DNA from: Chamaecyparis obtusa | Lineage: Eukaryota > Streptophyta > Pinopsida > Cupressales > Cupressaceae | Assembly: GCA_027943335.1 (NCBI GenBank) | Contig: BSBK01007038.1 | Coordinates: 40,001-104,000 of the forward strand | DNA: 64,000 nt | Direction of reading: 5' to 3' | Shown: positions 11,469 to 24,079 of the stretch, piece after piece | How the letters are laid out: every line of letters starts with the position of its first letter | Numbering within the stretch: the first letter of the stretch is position 1 | The notes under the pieces: model-generated | The model's input: only the letters and a program-made list of their open reading frames with translations | The model's database searches: none | Told to the model about the DNA's origin: nothing | Translations under genes and position numbers: made by a program

Positions 11469-12007
11469 GTCATAAATGTATGTATGGAACTGAAATTTCA
11501 AATCGGTTATATCTAACAAATAGTTCCTTATATCTAGTGTTTGTATACCAAATTTACATGAAACAAGATGCACTATGGTTTTATATGCTTTGAGTTTTAA
11601 ATGTATACATTCAGTATAAGTAAGACTGGGCATGCATTTTCTAGTTGGTAGCTATTGGAAAGGTAAACTGAGTTATGGTATTAATTGAGTGGTATCTTAG
11701 TGTTAACTGAGCTTATGATTTTTTGAAGTATACACTGAGCGCAACTACATCTACCAAGTTGTGGTAGGTCAAGCATTAATTGTTAAAGTTTGAGTAGGAA
11801 ACAAATTTTAGGGTACAAATAAATAGTGGACTTAGTCATTTTTCACATTGCGAACTTGAAGAATAGAGAGATTTTGAGCAGAGAATTTCTAGAGCAATTG
11901 AGCATAGATTTGAAAGGTTTCTGAGAAGATTAGTCATAGTCACAAGTAAGTTTCATTTTCACCGAGCTATTTCATTGTTATCTCTCGAAGCCCTAAACTG
12001 AAGAATA
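11469..12007 (+). other. Spacer between gag and second ORF of element A
   Basis: About 540 bp without coding signal. It carries more ACTGAG/ACCGAG-like motifs such as those in the A LTR. It may hold a promoter or leader for the second ORF, but nothing decisive is visible. Confidence 0.4.
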
Positions 12008-14841
12008 ATGGCATCCTCATCGAAAGTTGATAAATCTAAGACCAAAGTTGATAAGAAGGTGAATTTAATCAAGTATGCAACCTACAATGAGCCTAAGTAT
12101 AAACTATATCCTGAGGTTGCATCAAAAATTGATAAAACTAGAAAATTTCTAAGCATACCACCTAGGGTTTTGCTGGTAGAAGATATCTTCTCATATATAC
12201 ACTAAAAAATCAGTGAGATAGGTGATTTTGAGCTCCAATCCACCTTTTAGGAGATGAGTGTCGATGGGAAGCTCAATGATGAGCACGCACATTTGGAGGT
12301 GAAAGGTTTGGTTAATGCCCTATATTTCCTAAGGGTTTTCAAGAATGAATGGATCAGGATTGTTTTGAGCCATGTGCATGAGGGAAAGTTATGGCTAGAT
12401 GAACCTATCAAGATCACCAGAGATATAATACATGTAGTCACCGGTTACTCCATAACCAAAAAGGTTAAAGTATTGAGGAGTGTACTAAGAACCAAGATTG
12501 AAAAAGAAATAGGAGCCGAATGGGATGGTAGAGGCATGAGAATTAACACCATTGTTTATCTGGAGACTAGATTTAGTGCATATGCAATTGGCTACAAAAT
12601 ATCTCAATCTAGTAGACCTAATAGCGTACCATGTGGAGCTATGGACATAGAATATAAGATGGTGAAGAAAGGCTTTCAACTGAACCTCGTCGAGCTCCTC
12701 TTGAAATAGTTAGAAGAAAACATGAAAACCATCAGGTCGGCAAAGTCGAATACATGTAAGTTTGGTTCATTTTTACTTTTCATATTTTTCTATGTGCAAA
12801 ACTTTTTCCCCTCAGTTGGTAATGTTGACTGGAATATTGATCGACCGGTCATTCTACAAATAAATAATTTTTTTTAATGTTTAGGACAAGATTTTGTTAG
12901 CATTATGGATGAAAATTTTGAACAATTCAAGGACTGAATGCATCAAAGAAGTAGAATAACAGGACAATCGGTTGAGAAATACAAGCATGAAATCTATTTC
13001 TTAGTGGACACCAACACCACTTTGATAAAGGTTGTTGAACTGAGAACAACATGGTTAGCACTGATGGGCTATGAACTTGACATTGACCAAGCTTCTAGGT
13101 CAATAAAGGATTTACTGGCTGAGCCCAAAGATCCTTAGAACTAGGTTTAGAACCTATGAAGAGGCCAAACAAAGAATTAAAATGTATCTAGTCAAAGTCA
13201 AGGTGACTAACAAGTCTAATAAAATGATGGAAACATTACTTAAACAATTCAGTGATGATGCAGAAGAGGACAAGGCATCTGAGGATATTCTAGTTGAAGA
13301 AGCAACTGAGGAATAGTTACTGATAGGTAATAGTGAGCATGATGAGGAGGAGACCGAGTTTGATAAAGACATACAATCTACACCAGTCAAGGCCATAGTA
13401 AAGAGGAAGCAAGCAGAAACACTGACAAGAGAAATAACAAGGTCTACAATCGTTGCTTCTCCACCTCTAAAGAAAGGAGTTGTGAAAATTTATAGGCTCA
13501 CTCCTACAAAGACTAACCAAAAGAAAAAGAGAGGTGCACAAGCCACCTCTGAGCTACCTAAGAAGAGGTGGAAATTGATAAGGGAAAATGATGACATTGA
13601 TGAAGAAGATGAAGAGGAATACCAAGATAAGTTTAAGGTAGTTGTGAATAAGAATCCCATAGTTAATGAATTAGCTGAGATAATAAAGGAAACTAGCAAT
13701 CTTAGCAACCCCAAAATGAGTAGGTATGTACATATATCTACCAAGGATCAGAAAATATAGAAGAGGCTATCATACAAATGATGATCAATTTTAAAAAGAT
13801 ACCAATTGAATTCACTAAATATGTACCTAAAAGTTTGTATGAAAAAGTGTCTACAAGATGGACTTATGCCTTTCACACTGACAAAAAGATGAGGGAACAT
13901 TCAGTGATATTAGCTATGCCTACATTATCAATTCTCAAGATTGAAGAATTGATGACATAATATTCAAAAATATTTCTAGTGAAGGGTAGAGCACTAAATA
14001 TTCTGGTAGGAAAACTTAAGGATGTTGATGAGAACAGTCAACTTTTATGGACTACAATTCTTGCTGCTTGAGAAGAAGTTGACAAGATGGTATTGGTAGA
14101 TGTACCTGAGAAGAAAAGAAAGAAGAAAGGTAAAAGTATACACTCAAATGATGTAGACCTGGCTACTAAGGAACTGATTGATCTATCTAACATTGAGGTA
14201 CAAAACACTACCATTGCAATTGATTTTTATCCGATAGTCTAAAGAGAAGAGTACAAGGATCATCCTAAGAAATTGGTAATAATAGGGAAAGATGACGTAC
14301 TTATTAAAGACATAAAAAATGGATATCCTCATGATATCAACAATGATGAAGATGTAAACATTGCTGCAAATACAACTAAGGAAACTACACCCACTAAGGT
14401 GGCAACAAGTGAGATACTGAGTGATTTACCAATTTTTGTACAAGCTTTTGAGATTATATCACAAAAGGAACCTAAAGGATTGACCATCAAGCAACCTAAG
14501 GATACAATCAAGGACTAGGGAACAATAGAGAAGGATGCCTCTAATCAGCCTAGACAAAAAGAGGTAGTATTACAAGCACTGGAAGAAAGTAAACTGGTAG
14601 AATCTACAACAGACACCACCACCGACGCCCAAGGATAGAACACTGAAACACTATTCATCAGGAAACCTAAAGAAGAAAGTGTTTCTACTAAGCTTGAAAA
14701 GTCAAATATGGAGAGTAAAGCTCTTGTTCTGTTTATCAAAGAACCAACACCATAGAAGAAGAAGAAAAAGAAATACAGTAAAGGACCAGTTACACTGGAT
14801 GAGATAATTGAGATACCAGAATGTGACCCTAGAACTTTAGA
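12008..14841 (+). pseudogene. Second large ORF of element A, part 1
   Basis: Starts at ATG 12008 (MASSSKVDKSKTKVDKK). With 21297-22039 it forms an ORF of about 1,190 codons, interrupted by C. The N-terminal globular part has LWLDEPIKITRDIIHVVTGY, RINTIVYLETRFSAYAIGYK and a hydrophobic segment (GSFLLFIFFYVQNFFPSVG) followed by DWNIDRPVILQI. It is continuous to 13138, then shifts frame near 13130 and again near 13770. The later part is acidic and Lys-rich with spacer-like composition. No enzymatic motif. The layout loosely recalls plant mobile domain (PMD) or putative plant transposon protein families; this is inference. Confidence 0.65.
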
Positions 14842-15719
14842 TGTAATGTCCCCTTTCTGATTTTTATATCATATTTAAGTCCTCTAATCAGATTATTAAA
14901 TCAAACAATCAACACTTTGAAAGATTATGCAATTTCTCAATAAAACCCAAATCGGGTATGCCCGAAATAGTGCCAAAAACTTCACAGCTTCATATATTAT
15001 TGATAAATCTGAAAGTAGACAATTTTAAAAAACTTTCACCAGCATAGTAGCCTAAAAAATTACATTTCCAGATCTATATATATTTTACACAACAGCTCCC
15101 AAACGGAGGACAAAAACAATGCTCATCGGGCTCCCGAAAAAAACATAAAATAGCCCAAAAACACCATAAAACACTAATAATCTATCACAAAAGTATAACC
15201 ATGACCCAAGACATATATTTAGCTCTATTTTAACATTAAAATATCTGAAATACAGAAACAAACCAAACTGATATGAAATACTCAACCGGAAACACCAAAC
15301 TCTTACAAGAAACACACCCGAAAAATCATAAATTTGCACTGTTCAGCACAAGGGAAAACTCTGCATGAGCTTGCACATGGAATGGACTCAAAATCCTGTC
15401 CTTAGCCTTCCTATAAACTTGAAAACTCCTATCTTTGGGTCTCCTTCTCCACAAGTTTGGCAGGCTCTGAAGAACAACAAAGCAATGAGCAAAAATCAAG
15501 TTTTAGAATCAGCTCGAAATGCCTCCAAACCCCTTTAAAAGAGGGCATAACCCTAACTCATGACCAAGAGGGGTCAATAATACATATTTTAATAATAGTT
15601 ATCATTTATTAATCCATTGGTTTCCAAAGATTAGCCCCTTTTCCTGAAACTTCACTTTTTGAGCCTACCAGCCTTAGCAAAAGTTATTATTTTTAATTAT
15701 CTGAAAAGGGGACATGACA
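14842..15719 (-). repeat. 3' LTR of element C
   Basis: 878 bp, starting TGTAATGTCCCC and ending GGGGACATGACA on the plus strand, giving inverted termini around TGTCCCC/GGGGACA. It matches 20457-21291 closely by eye. The adjacent CTCCCTCCC at 15724-15732 is the polypurine tract on the minus strand. Confidence 0.95.
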
Positions 15720-15722
15720 AGT

Positions 15723-16198
15723 CCTCCCTCCCAAATATTTCTTGTCCTCAAGAAATGAAGGTTGGGATGCTCAAGAATATTTTATCCTTCCAAAGTTTCA
15801 TCCTCCAATGGAAATCCTTTCCATTTGACCAAATGCTTTGTGATGCTCTCATTTCTCAATCTTTTCTCTCTTGTATCCAAAACCTCTTATGGTATTAAGA
15901 CTAATTTCCCTTCATCATCAAGAGGTGGTAATTCTATTGATACTATGGTTTTCTAGCCTAGAACCTTCTTCAGGCAAGAGACATGGAAAACATTATGTAT
16001 TTTTCTATTTGGTGGGAGCTCCAATTCATAAGCTACCTTTCCTACCTTCCTAATGATCTTATAAGGCCCATGGAACCTTGGCTTGAGCTTCTCTGCCCCA
16101 CTCCTCTTCAAGGTGCTTTGCTTATATGGCTGCAACCTAAAAAATACCAAATCACCCACCTCAAAAGATCTTTCAGTCCATTTCCTATTAGCATACAA
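15723..16198 (-). pseudogene. Integrase C-terminus and chromodomain of C
   Basis: The integrase C-terminal module is seen as FEVGDLVFFRLQPYKQ, AEKLKPRFHGPYKII and the conserved IHNVFHVSCLKK (15953-16198). It is followed, after stops, by a chromodomain remnant near 15770-15860 with LVKWKGFPLEDET. The end of the frame overlaps the start of the LTR. Several TAG/TAA codons break it. Confidence 0.85.
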
Positions 16199-16252
16199 CT
16201 TTTGTTGGTTCTGTGTATGTTGTAGATTATCCTTGAGGGACCTTATTATGTC

Positions 16253-17060
16253 TTAGCTTTGCTTAACGAAATCACTTGCTGCAGGTACTCTACTATCTGA
16301 AAGTACTAGATCAACAAAGGAAAGAGAATCATAACCATAAAGAGCATGAAAAGGAGGCATACCAATAGACATGTGATGAGATGCATTATAACAATACTCC
16401 CCTAGGTGCAACCATTTCACCCAAGCATGTTGTTGATTTGAAACATAGTTCCTCAAATATCCCTTTATCCATTTATTAACTATCTCTATTTGTCCATCTA
16501 TTTGAGGGTGATAGCTAGTATAGGGAGTGATTTTAGTTCCTACCAAATGAAAGAGCTCCTTCCAAAAAGAGCTAAGGAATCTACTGTCCCGGTCACTGAC
16601 AATGTTTCTAGGCAAGCCATGTAACCTGAAAATTTCCTTGAAGAATAATTCTGCCACTTGTGATGCCTTGAAATGAGATGTAATGGGAAAGAAATGTGAA
16701 TACTTAGTTAGTCTATCTACCACTACATATATGCAATCCTTACCTTGAACCTTGGGCAACCCAGTGATGAAGTCCATGGAAATACTTTCCCATTTTTGTT
16801 TAGGAATAGGAAGTGGCTGCAACAACCCTGCAGGAAAAATTTGCTCACTCTTGTTTTGTTGGCATACCATACATTCCTTAATGTGTTTAAGGACATCCTC
16901 CTTCATACCCTTCCATGAAAACCACTCTCAAAGTTGCCTATATGTCTTGAAGTATCCTTGATGACCAGCCAAAGGTGTGTCATGAAAGGCCCTCAATATC
17001 CTCTCCTTAGTTTTTGATCCTGGCACTAAGAAGATCATGTTCTTGTAATAAATCAATTCA
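16253..17060 (-). pseudogene. Integrase of element C
   Basis: The zinc-binding segment (FHDTPLAGHQGYFKTY, then CMVCQQNK) precedes the core: SMDFITGLPKVQGKDCIYV, VVDRLTKYSHF (Asp), NIVSDRDSRF (Asp), and DGQIEIVNKW (Glu). The 217-codon segment 16253-16906 is uninterrupted. A stop near 16925 separates it from the zinc finger. All three catalytic acids are present. Confidence 0.93.
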
Positions 17061-17089
17061 TCAACAACCTTGTACCTATTATCATCCAC

Positions 17090-17734
17090 TAACTTATCCA
17101 AAATCTTGGTGGCAAAGGAATCTTTAGCATACTCTAAAATTATGGAGACTTTCCAATCAGCAGAGATAGATGTTAAGGAACACAAAGTGGGCTTTCTTGA
17201 GAGAGCATCAACAACTACATTATTCTTTCCTTTCACATATTCAATATCAAAATCACAAGCTTGCAATTTGATTACCCATTTTTGTTGATGATCATTCAAA
17301 TCCCTTTGGTTCAAGAAGAACTTGAGGCTATTATGGTCTGTCTTTACAATGAATCTCCCACATACCAAATATTGTCTAAACTTATGAAGCACATGCATGA
17401 TTGCCAACATTTCCTTATCATAGATGGAGTAACCTTTCTCTGATTGATTTAATTTTCTACTCTCAAATTCTATTGGATGTCCCCTTTAAGTTAGGACAAC
17501 CCCTATACCTTCTCTAGAAGCATCACATTCAACAACAAAAGGTAAAGAGAAATCTAGAATTGCAAGCACAGGGCATGAACTCATTACCTCCTTAAGCTTA
17601 TCAAATGTTTTTTGTGCCTCTTCTGTCCAAATAAAAGCTCCTTTCTTTGTTAAATTAGTCAAGGGGGCAGCAAGTTGAGAAAATCCCTTGACAAATCTCC
17701 TATAGTAGCTACACAACCCAAAGAAACCTCTCAA
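17090..17734 (-). pseudogene. RNase H of element C
   Basis: Ty3-type RNase H with FVVECDASREGIG (Asp), YDKEMLAIMHVLHKFRQYL (Glu), VKTDHNSLKFF (Asp) and VVDALSRKP (Asp). It follows the RT connection (MRGFFGLCSYYRRFVKGF) and precedes the integrase in the same frame. A TAG near 17487 and one near 17411-17485 break it. Confidence 0.9.
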
Positions 17735-18484
17735 CTATGTAAGATTAGTGGGTGGAGGCCAATCAAAAATTACTTGAATTTTTTGTTGATCAACTTGTAC
17801 TCCTTTACAACTTATAATATGTCCCAAATATAGGATCTCTGTCAAACCAAACTCACATTTAGATAGCTTAGCATAGAAGGATTTCTGCTCCAAGATTCCC
17901 AAAATAGTGTCTATGTGCTTTAGATGCTCTTTCCATGTTTTACTGTAAATCAAGATATCATCAAAAAATACCAAAACAAATTTTTGAAGATGCTTGTTGA
18001 ATACCTTATTCATACAAGATTGGAACATTTCTGGTGCATTAGTGAGGCCAAATGGCATAACAAGAAATTCAAAGTTCCCATAGTGACATCTGAAAGCAAT
18101 CTTTTCCACATCTTCCCTCCTCATGCGGATTTGATGGTATCCTAATCTTAAGTCAATTTTTGAGAAGTATACAACACCATGTAACTCATGTTCATCTATG
18201 TGTGGTATGGGATACCTATTTTTTATGGTCTTCTTGTTTAGAGCCCTTTAGTCTATTCACATTCTCATTGTACCATCCTTTTTCTTGACAAGTACCACAG
18301 ATGATGCAAATGGACTAGCGCTAGGCCTTATGAATCCCATGTCCAGGAGTTCCTTAATAGTTTTTTCTATTTCTTCCTTATAACCTCTTGGATGGTGGCA
18401 TGGAGTTGTTATAACTGGTTTGGCACCCTTTTCTAACTCTATAACATGCTCAAAACCTCTATCTGGTGGTAATCCCAGAGGCAA
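17735..18484 (-). pseudogene. Reverse transcriptase of element C
   Basis: RT begins near MPLGLPPDRGFEHVIEL and reads LLDMGFIRPSASPFASSVVLVKKKDGT, then [17 protein letters not shown]. The catalytic box is FFDD (VFFDDILIYSK, about 17950-17965), a usual variant in this group. Stops occur at about 18249 and 18125-18127; the frame is otherwise preserved. It connects directly to RNase H. Confidence 0.92.
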
Positions 18485-18736
18485 ATCATTGAAAACTATA
18501 CTATGCTTATCAAGAATATTTTGAATTTGAAAATGGAAATTACCTTGATTCTTTGGAGAGCTTGTTGGATGGATTATGACTCCTGCTACCCATGCTACTT
18601 GTCCTCTTCAAAAATTCCATTCCATCCTCTTTGCAGTGACCACCTTAGGTGCTCCATTCGATAAGCCTCTCAATAAGACTTCTTTCCCATTGGAATGAAA
18701 TTTAAACTCCATAGTTTGATGGTTCATGTAATAGCC

Positions 18737-19285
18737 TCAGAGTGCAACCATTGAAACAAGATCTGTCTCCCAAATGCCAACAACATAGAATTCATCCCAT
18801 AACTCATAATCTCCTAAGGTCATCCTGAGTTGTTTCACCACCCGTGTGCAAGGCATAGTGAATCCATCAGCTATAGTAACATTGAATCCGTCAAAATCTT
18901 CTGCTTTAAGCCCTCTTTTCATGACAAATCCCTCATCAATAAAATTGTGAGTTTCTCCACTATCAAGAAGAACTATCAACCTTTGCCCAGCTAGTACCCC
19001 TCAAATTTGAAAGGGATGGTATCTTGGCACTCCTAATAATGCTACTAAAGTGCCATCCTTGCTGATTTCTTTTTCTTTCTCTTCTTCTTCCTCCTCCTTA
19101 GTGTCATGAAATTCCTCATGCTCATCTGAATCAAATTCTAAAGCAACTTTAATATAGTGCACTTGACCTTTCCCCAAACATCTATGTCCTAGAACCCATG
19201 GTTCTCTACAAGTGAAACAAGAATTTTTCCTTCGTAATTCACTCCTAGTCTCTTCATCTACCTTCTTTTTTGCTACATTTATCAC
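18737..19285 (-). pseudogene. Zinc knuckle and protease of element C
   Basis: A nucleocapsid knuckle with unusual spacing (CFTCREPWVLGHRC) is followed by an acidic run (about 19070-19130, many Glu). The aspartic protease active site is LLDSGETHNFID, where the family usually has DSG(A/S)THNF. These share the pol frame. Stops lie between 18980 and 19000. Confidence 0.87.
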
Positions 19286-19289
19286 ATTC

Positions 19290-20441
19290 TTTGGTGGTGG
19301 TGCTGGAAAAGTCTTTTTCTAAAAATTCCCCTTATGTTGCCAAAGATTTGGGGGGTTTTTGATTAGTGACTAGTTTCATAGGCACACAAGTTTCAAGTTG
19401 CAAGCTTCTTCTGATAGCTTCCTATAAGGTTGAGGGTGAGAAAGCCTTAACCAAACCCTTAACAGAATCTTCCAAACCATCAAGAAAAAGATAAACAATC
19501 CTCTTTTCACTCATATTAGGTACCATAACAGCCACTTTTTGAAACTCTTCTACATACTCATTAACTTATTTGGTTTGCCTCAACTTTGACAATTCTTTAA
19601 AATACTCTTCATCATCCTTGATATCAAATCCATCTATCACTCTTTGACTAAAATCATCAAATGTAGTTACCTGATCATGACCTAGTAGTCATTCCATGAT
19701 ACCACCAATCATAGGCTGCATCTTCCAAGTGTAGACTTGTGAATTGAATGGCATCACTCTCCTTCATGGGGTTAAGTGTGAAGAAGGTCTATAATTTTTG
19801 TAGCCATGCTCTAGCTGAAATTTTATTTGTTCCATCAAAAGTAGGTGCTATAAACTTGCTTATTTTATTTTTGAGCTCTCTTCCACTTATGTCATACTCC
19901 CTCTTGTAATCTTTCTTGGGCATCAAAGTGTTCATCATATCCACATATTCTCTAAAAGGAACCAAAATGCGAAAGTCATCATCTAAGCCATTGTAAGTAG
20001 CTCTTAATGCAATCAAGTTACCTATAACCTCTTCCATAGGACTAAGGGCTAGATTTGGTACTGGTGGCTCATTTGTAGGCAATAAAATAGTTTTTGTTGA
20101 TTTAGAGGGTGTGGGTTTCAGATTTCTTGGCTCCTCTGAAGTGCTTCCTCTCTCATTAGTAGATACAACTCCTTGGAGTTTTTCTGTCAATAACCGCAAA
20201 GCCTCTCTAGTTTCTACCAAACTATCCACTATTTGCTTTTGAGTGTTCTAGATGTCCTGGAAGAATTTTTTTGCCATCTCATCTAGGTCCTCCATACTTG
20301 TCCCTTCCTTGGATTTTGTACTTTTATTTTCAACTAGAGGTTTGATCAAAATTTCTTTATTCTTTTCTCGCTGCAAATATCTCTTTTCTCTTTCACTTAG
20401 CTGCATACAAACTTCTACAAACCCTTAGGCTGGCAAGATCA
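19290..20441 (-). pseudogene. Gag of element C
   Basis: Capsid-type gag. The N-terminal part (20229-19789 and upstream) has heptad-like charged sequence (VETREALRLLTEKLQ), then KISKFIAPTFDGTNKISARAWLQKL. Downstream is the retrotransposon gag core with VYLFLDGLEDSVKG. The reading frame differs from pol, so a frameshift lies between 19789 and 19285. The start codon is uncertain. Confidence 0.8.
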
Positions 20442-20444
20442 TAG

Positions 20445-20455
20445 CTTTGATACCA
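20445..20455 (-). other. Primer binding site of element C
   Basis: On the minus strand TGGTATCAAAG follows the LTR end (ACATTACA) after one base. It resembles the initiator-Met PBS with one change (CAGAG to CAAAG). Confidence 0.85.
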
Positions 20456-20456
20456 C

Positions 20457-21291
20457 TGTAATGTCCCCTTTCTGATTTTTATAACATATTTAAGTCCTCT
20501 AATCAGATTATCAAATCAAACAATCAACACTTTGAAAGATTATGCAATTTCTCAATAAAACCCAAATTGGGTATGCCCAAAATAGTGCCAAAAACTTCAC
20601 AGCTTCACATATAATTGATAAATCTGAAAGTAGACATTTTTATAGAAATTTCTCTAGCATAACAGCCTACAAAATGACATTTCCAGATCTATATAGATTT
20701 TACACAACAGCTCCCAAATAGATGACAAAAACAATGCTCATCGGGCTCCCGAAAACAACACAAAATAGCCTGAAAACACCATAAAACACTAATAATATAT
20801 CATAGAAGTATAACCATGACCCAAGACATATATTCAGCTCTATTTGAACATAAAAATATCTACAATACAGCAGCAAACCAAACTGATATGAAATACTCAA
20901 CCGGAAACACCAAACTCTTACAAGAAACACACCCGAAAATTCACAAATTTGCACTATTCTCAAACTCCCATCCTTAGCCTTCCTAAAAACCTGAAAAATC
21001 CCATCTTTTGGTCTCCTTCTCCATAGTTTTGGTAGGCTCTAAAGAACAACAAAGTAATGAGCAAAAATCAAGTTCTAGAATCAGCCCGAAATGCCTCCAA
21101 ACCCCTTTAAAAGAGGGCATAACCCTAAATCATGACCAAGAGGGGTCAATAATACATATTTTAATAATAATTATCATTTATTAATCCATTGGTTTCCAAA
21201 GAGTAGCCCCTTTTCCTGAAACTTCACTTTTTGAGCTTGCCAGCCTTAGCAAAAGTTATTATTTTTAATTATTTGAAAAGGGGACATGACA
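20457..21291 (-). repeat. 5' LTR of element C
   Basis: 835 bp, the partner of 14842-15719 with small indels (a 40-50 bp block near 15350-15400 is absent here). It ends GGGGACATGACA followed immediately by the target duplication TTAGA. Confidence 0.95.
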
Positions 21292-21296
21292 TTAGA

Positions 21297-22039
21297 CCCC
21301 AAGGAACTTAGAAAATATGGGGAATTGTGAAAAAAGAAGGCCACACAAGAAGAGATGAAAAAGGAAAGAAAAAGAAAACAAATTCTAGAGGATTTTAGAG
21401 ATATCTTGCTATCCTTGACCAACTTGCAACTCTAACATGTCACATAAATGCCCTAGACAATGATGTTGAAAAGAGAATAGAGGAAAGGGAAGAAGAAAAG
21501 ATTCAAGTAAAATTAGTAGAGAAAATCATCCAAGAAGTGGCAATAAATAAGGTTAAGCTCTCTGAGGTAATAACTGAGCTAGAAACTATTGTTCAGAGAA
21601 TAGTTCAAATTTTTTTTAAGTTATGCACTGTTGACCAATTCACTGCCGAGGTCAATGAAAAGATTAAGAAATTGAATGAATAAATCAAGCTCATTTCTAA
21701 TTGTTCTCTAACCGAGAAAAATGCTTTTCATAAGCATATATCAAAAGTTCAAGGACTTAGGTGGTTAAGATCATATTTGAGGAAGAAAGAAGATACCATA
21801 AGTGACCAAGTCACTAAGATGCAAGCTGAGCTGCTTCCACATCTAAAAATAATGGAGAGTCATGTAGAAAAGCAAAAAGCTTTAGTTAACACCCCTGAGA
21901 TCTTTGTGCTAGAAAATACTTTTGATATGCATGCATAAGTTGGTCTAGAGCACATTGCTCTTGAAAACTTGAAAGAGGAATGGGAGAACCTCTTGGCATC
22001 ACTACAGAAAACCCACAAGAAAATTTTTGATAATTTGTA
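21297..22039 (+). pseudogene. Second large ORF of element A, part 2
   Basis: Continuation after the C insertion: TLD ends part 1 and DPKELRKYG starts here. It is mainly a long charged coiled-coil region (VEKRIEEREEEKIQVKLVEKI, later EHIALENLKEEWENLLASL) and ends at TAA near 22037. At least one frameshift and several stops (for example near 21337 and 21433) occur. The PPT and LTR follow after about 215 bp. Confidence 0.65.
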
Positions 22040-22254
22040 AGTACATTTTTTTCTATTTTGGCATTAATTTCAAAAAGGGGGAAAGTCATGTATATGCCAT
22101 TTTGTACTTCACACCATCAGGTGCATGCACAAAGGGGGAGTCAGTATATAGAGTTAGAGTATATAGTCAATATATATATGGATTTCATATATTTTTTAGT
22201 TTATATATATTTTTGACAGTTGGTACATATACATAAGGTTTTGATACTAATGCC

Positions 22255-22265
22255 AAAGGGGGAGA
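22255..22265 (+). other. Polypurine tract of element A
   Basis: AAAGGGGGAGA lies directly before the 3' LTR start and would prime plus-strand DNA synthesis. Confidence 0.8.
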
Positions 22266-22520
22266 TGGTTATCTCTATTTGAGAATAAATGGATTGTCAT
22301 TAGTATCAATCAGTTATTCAGTCGGTAAAGGTCAAAACTAGAACAGTCAGTCAAGCATACAAAGCCTTCACACTGAGAAAAGACAAGACAAAACTTCAAG
22401 TTAACCGAATACAGTTTTGACTGAGCACACTTACCGAATGATAGGAAATTACTGAGTACCGAGCTAGTAATCACTGTGCATTCACATGAACAGAGCACCA
22501 GTAATTTACCGAGTGGTGAA

Positions 22521-23425
22521 TGATGTAGTCCAAGGTCAGAGGATACAATTAAGGACTATCCAAACTTGCAGCCAAACACCAACAATGCAGAATAACACAA
22601 CAAGAATAAGATTTCAACAAAATTTCATTAAACATTCCCGACTGTAAGTCCTTCTGGGTTAGGGCCAATTACATTCAATTACAAAAGTAACTCTTCAAAC
22701 TCCTAGCTAGTCCATCTTTGCAACACATCAACAACTAGTGGAAACACTAAGGTAGATCTAAACTTGAGCTCGCAAGCCACCAAGAAATATCCTTATCTCC
22801 AAGCATGCAACCAATAGCTCTTCTATTACAACATCAAACAAATAATTTGATCTTCAAGATCTCGTAGGATCCAAATGCTATCCTTATTAGATATACTTCC
22901 ACTGATTCTCCCATCTCCTAAAAAACCACCCAAACACTCCTTAAATACATTTCCCCAACCACAAGCTGGTTTGGAAGAAATAATTAACTCCTCAGCCAAG
23001 TTGGCTTCTACTACAAAAAAAATATTAAATGCAAAAATAGTCGGCTCATAAATAGCCTTACAATTATTTAATTCTCCATGTCAGCCTCTAGATCTACATA
23101 GGAGAATGCAAAAAAAACTACCAACATTGAATACACCAATTTGGCCAACCAAATCTCCAAGAACTCTCGTCAGTAAGCTAGAACTACCAAGCACTAGTTA
23201 AACAACTAAGCATGGTAGGCATCATCAAACAAGCACATTGACCGAGCACCACAAACATCACCGAGCACAAGTTCCACCAAGCACCAAAGTTTACCAAGTT
23301 CCTTCAATGACCAAACCTCCTTCAATAACTAAGATCGTCACTTAAAGCTGCAACTGAGTAACACAAAACCATTTCAACACACCACCATGCAAATTTTCTA
23401 ATGACCCAAGAATGCCCCTGCATCA
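22521..23425 (-). repeat. 3' LTR of element B
   Basis: 905 bp, TGATGTAGTCC to CCCTGCATCA on the plus strand. It matches 25410-26311 closely. It contains CCGAGCAC-type repeats (about 23238-23300). A TATA-like TATTTAAGG lies on the minus strand at about 22939-22947. Confidence 0.93.
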
Positions 23426-23562
23426 GACATCCCAGGATCGAAAAGATGTTCTCATAGGCTGGAATAAGATCTTCCAGGATTTAGCACATAAACCCCAAAC
23501 TAATCGTTCACATACAATTCCTTTAACTCTTCACCTTGCATACTCTTCCATTTCTGCTTCCT

Positions 23563-24070
23563 CTATCTTTTCAACTCTTTCCTTGATAACACAAAAGTAT
23601 GTTCTCCATACTGATCATCAATCCTCTTAGGATCTGACAACTCAACTTGGCTACCAATACTCAAGTTCCTCCTACTGAATGTTGTATCCAGCAAAGACAT
23701 CATGGAAAACTTCCTGTCATCTTTCTCAACAGTAAATATATTCTTGACACAGTCATGCACAGCTCTACAATCATACTGCCAAGGTCTACCGAGCAATATA
23801 TGACAACTACTCATATTCACAATATCATACAACACTTGATCCTTATACTCACCAATCTGAAAATCAACAAGATATTGCTCCCTCACTTCCAAAGCATGAA
23901 CATCTTGTAACCAACCAATCCTATAAGGATAAGGATGTCTCATTCTCTTCAAACCAAGTTTCTAAACCATCTCCTCAGCTACAAGGTTATCAGTACTACA
24001 ACTATCAACAATCACATCACAAATTTTACCTCCTGACTTGCACCGAGTTCTGAACAAATTAATCCTCTAA
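23563..24070 (-). pseudogene. Aspartic protease of element B
   Basis: Protease of the same type as in F: HPYPYRIGWLQD, YDIVNMSSCHILLGRPWQYD. The active site reads DSCSTDNL where the family has DSGST, so the catalytic Gly is replaced by Cys. A stop follows the catalytic region near 23961. The frame runs on to about 23563 and then reaches the 3' LTR within about 140 bp, without any RT. Confidence 0.85.
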
Positions 24071-24079
24071 CAAGGTTCC

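Larger units (their letters stand above)
14842..21291 (-). mobile_element. Element C: Ty3/Gypsy chromovirus inserted in ORF2 of A
   Basis: Complete 6,450-bp element with two LTRs, flanked by an exact 5-bp target duplication TTAGA (14837-14841 and 21292-21296). On the minus strand it reads 5' LTR, PBS, gag, zinc knuckle/protease, RT, RNase H, integrase, chromodomain, PPT, 3' LTR. All pol blocks from 19285 to about 15720 share one frame, so the decay is nonsense substitutions rather than indels. Similar elements are common in conifers, but a lineage call needs phylogeny. Confidence 0.96.

Noticed and set aside
12780..12830. Hydrophobic segment in ORF2 of A as an envelope transmembrane domain
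   Set aside because: There is a single segment in the middle of a large soluble-looking protein, with no signal peptide or cleavage site. A similar segment in the D LTR ORF suggests a buried core.
12756..12884. A possible intron in ORF2 of A, with GTAAGT donor and TTTAG or CCCCTCAG acceptors
   Set aside because: The reading frame is open through the supposed intron (apart from one TAA) and encodes a plausible hydrophobic segment and DWNIDRPVILQI, so no splicing is needed.
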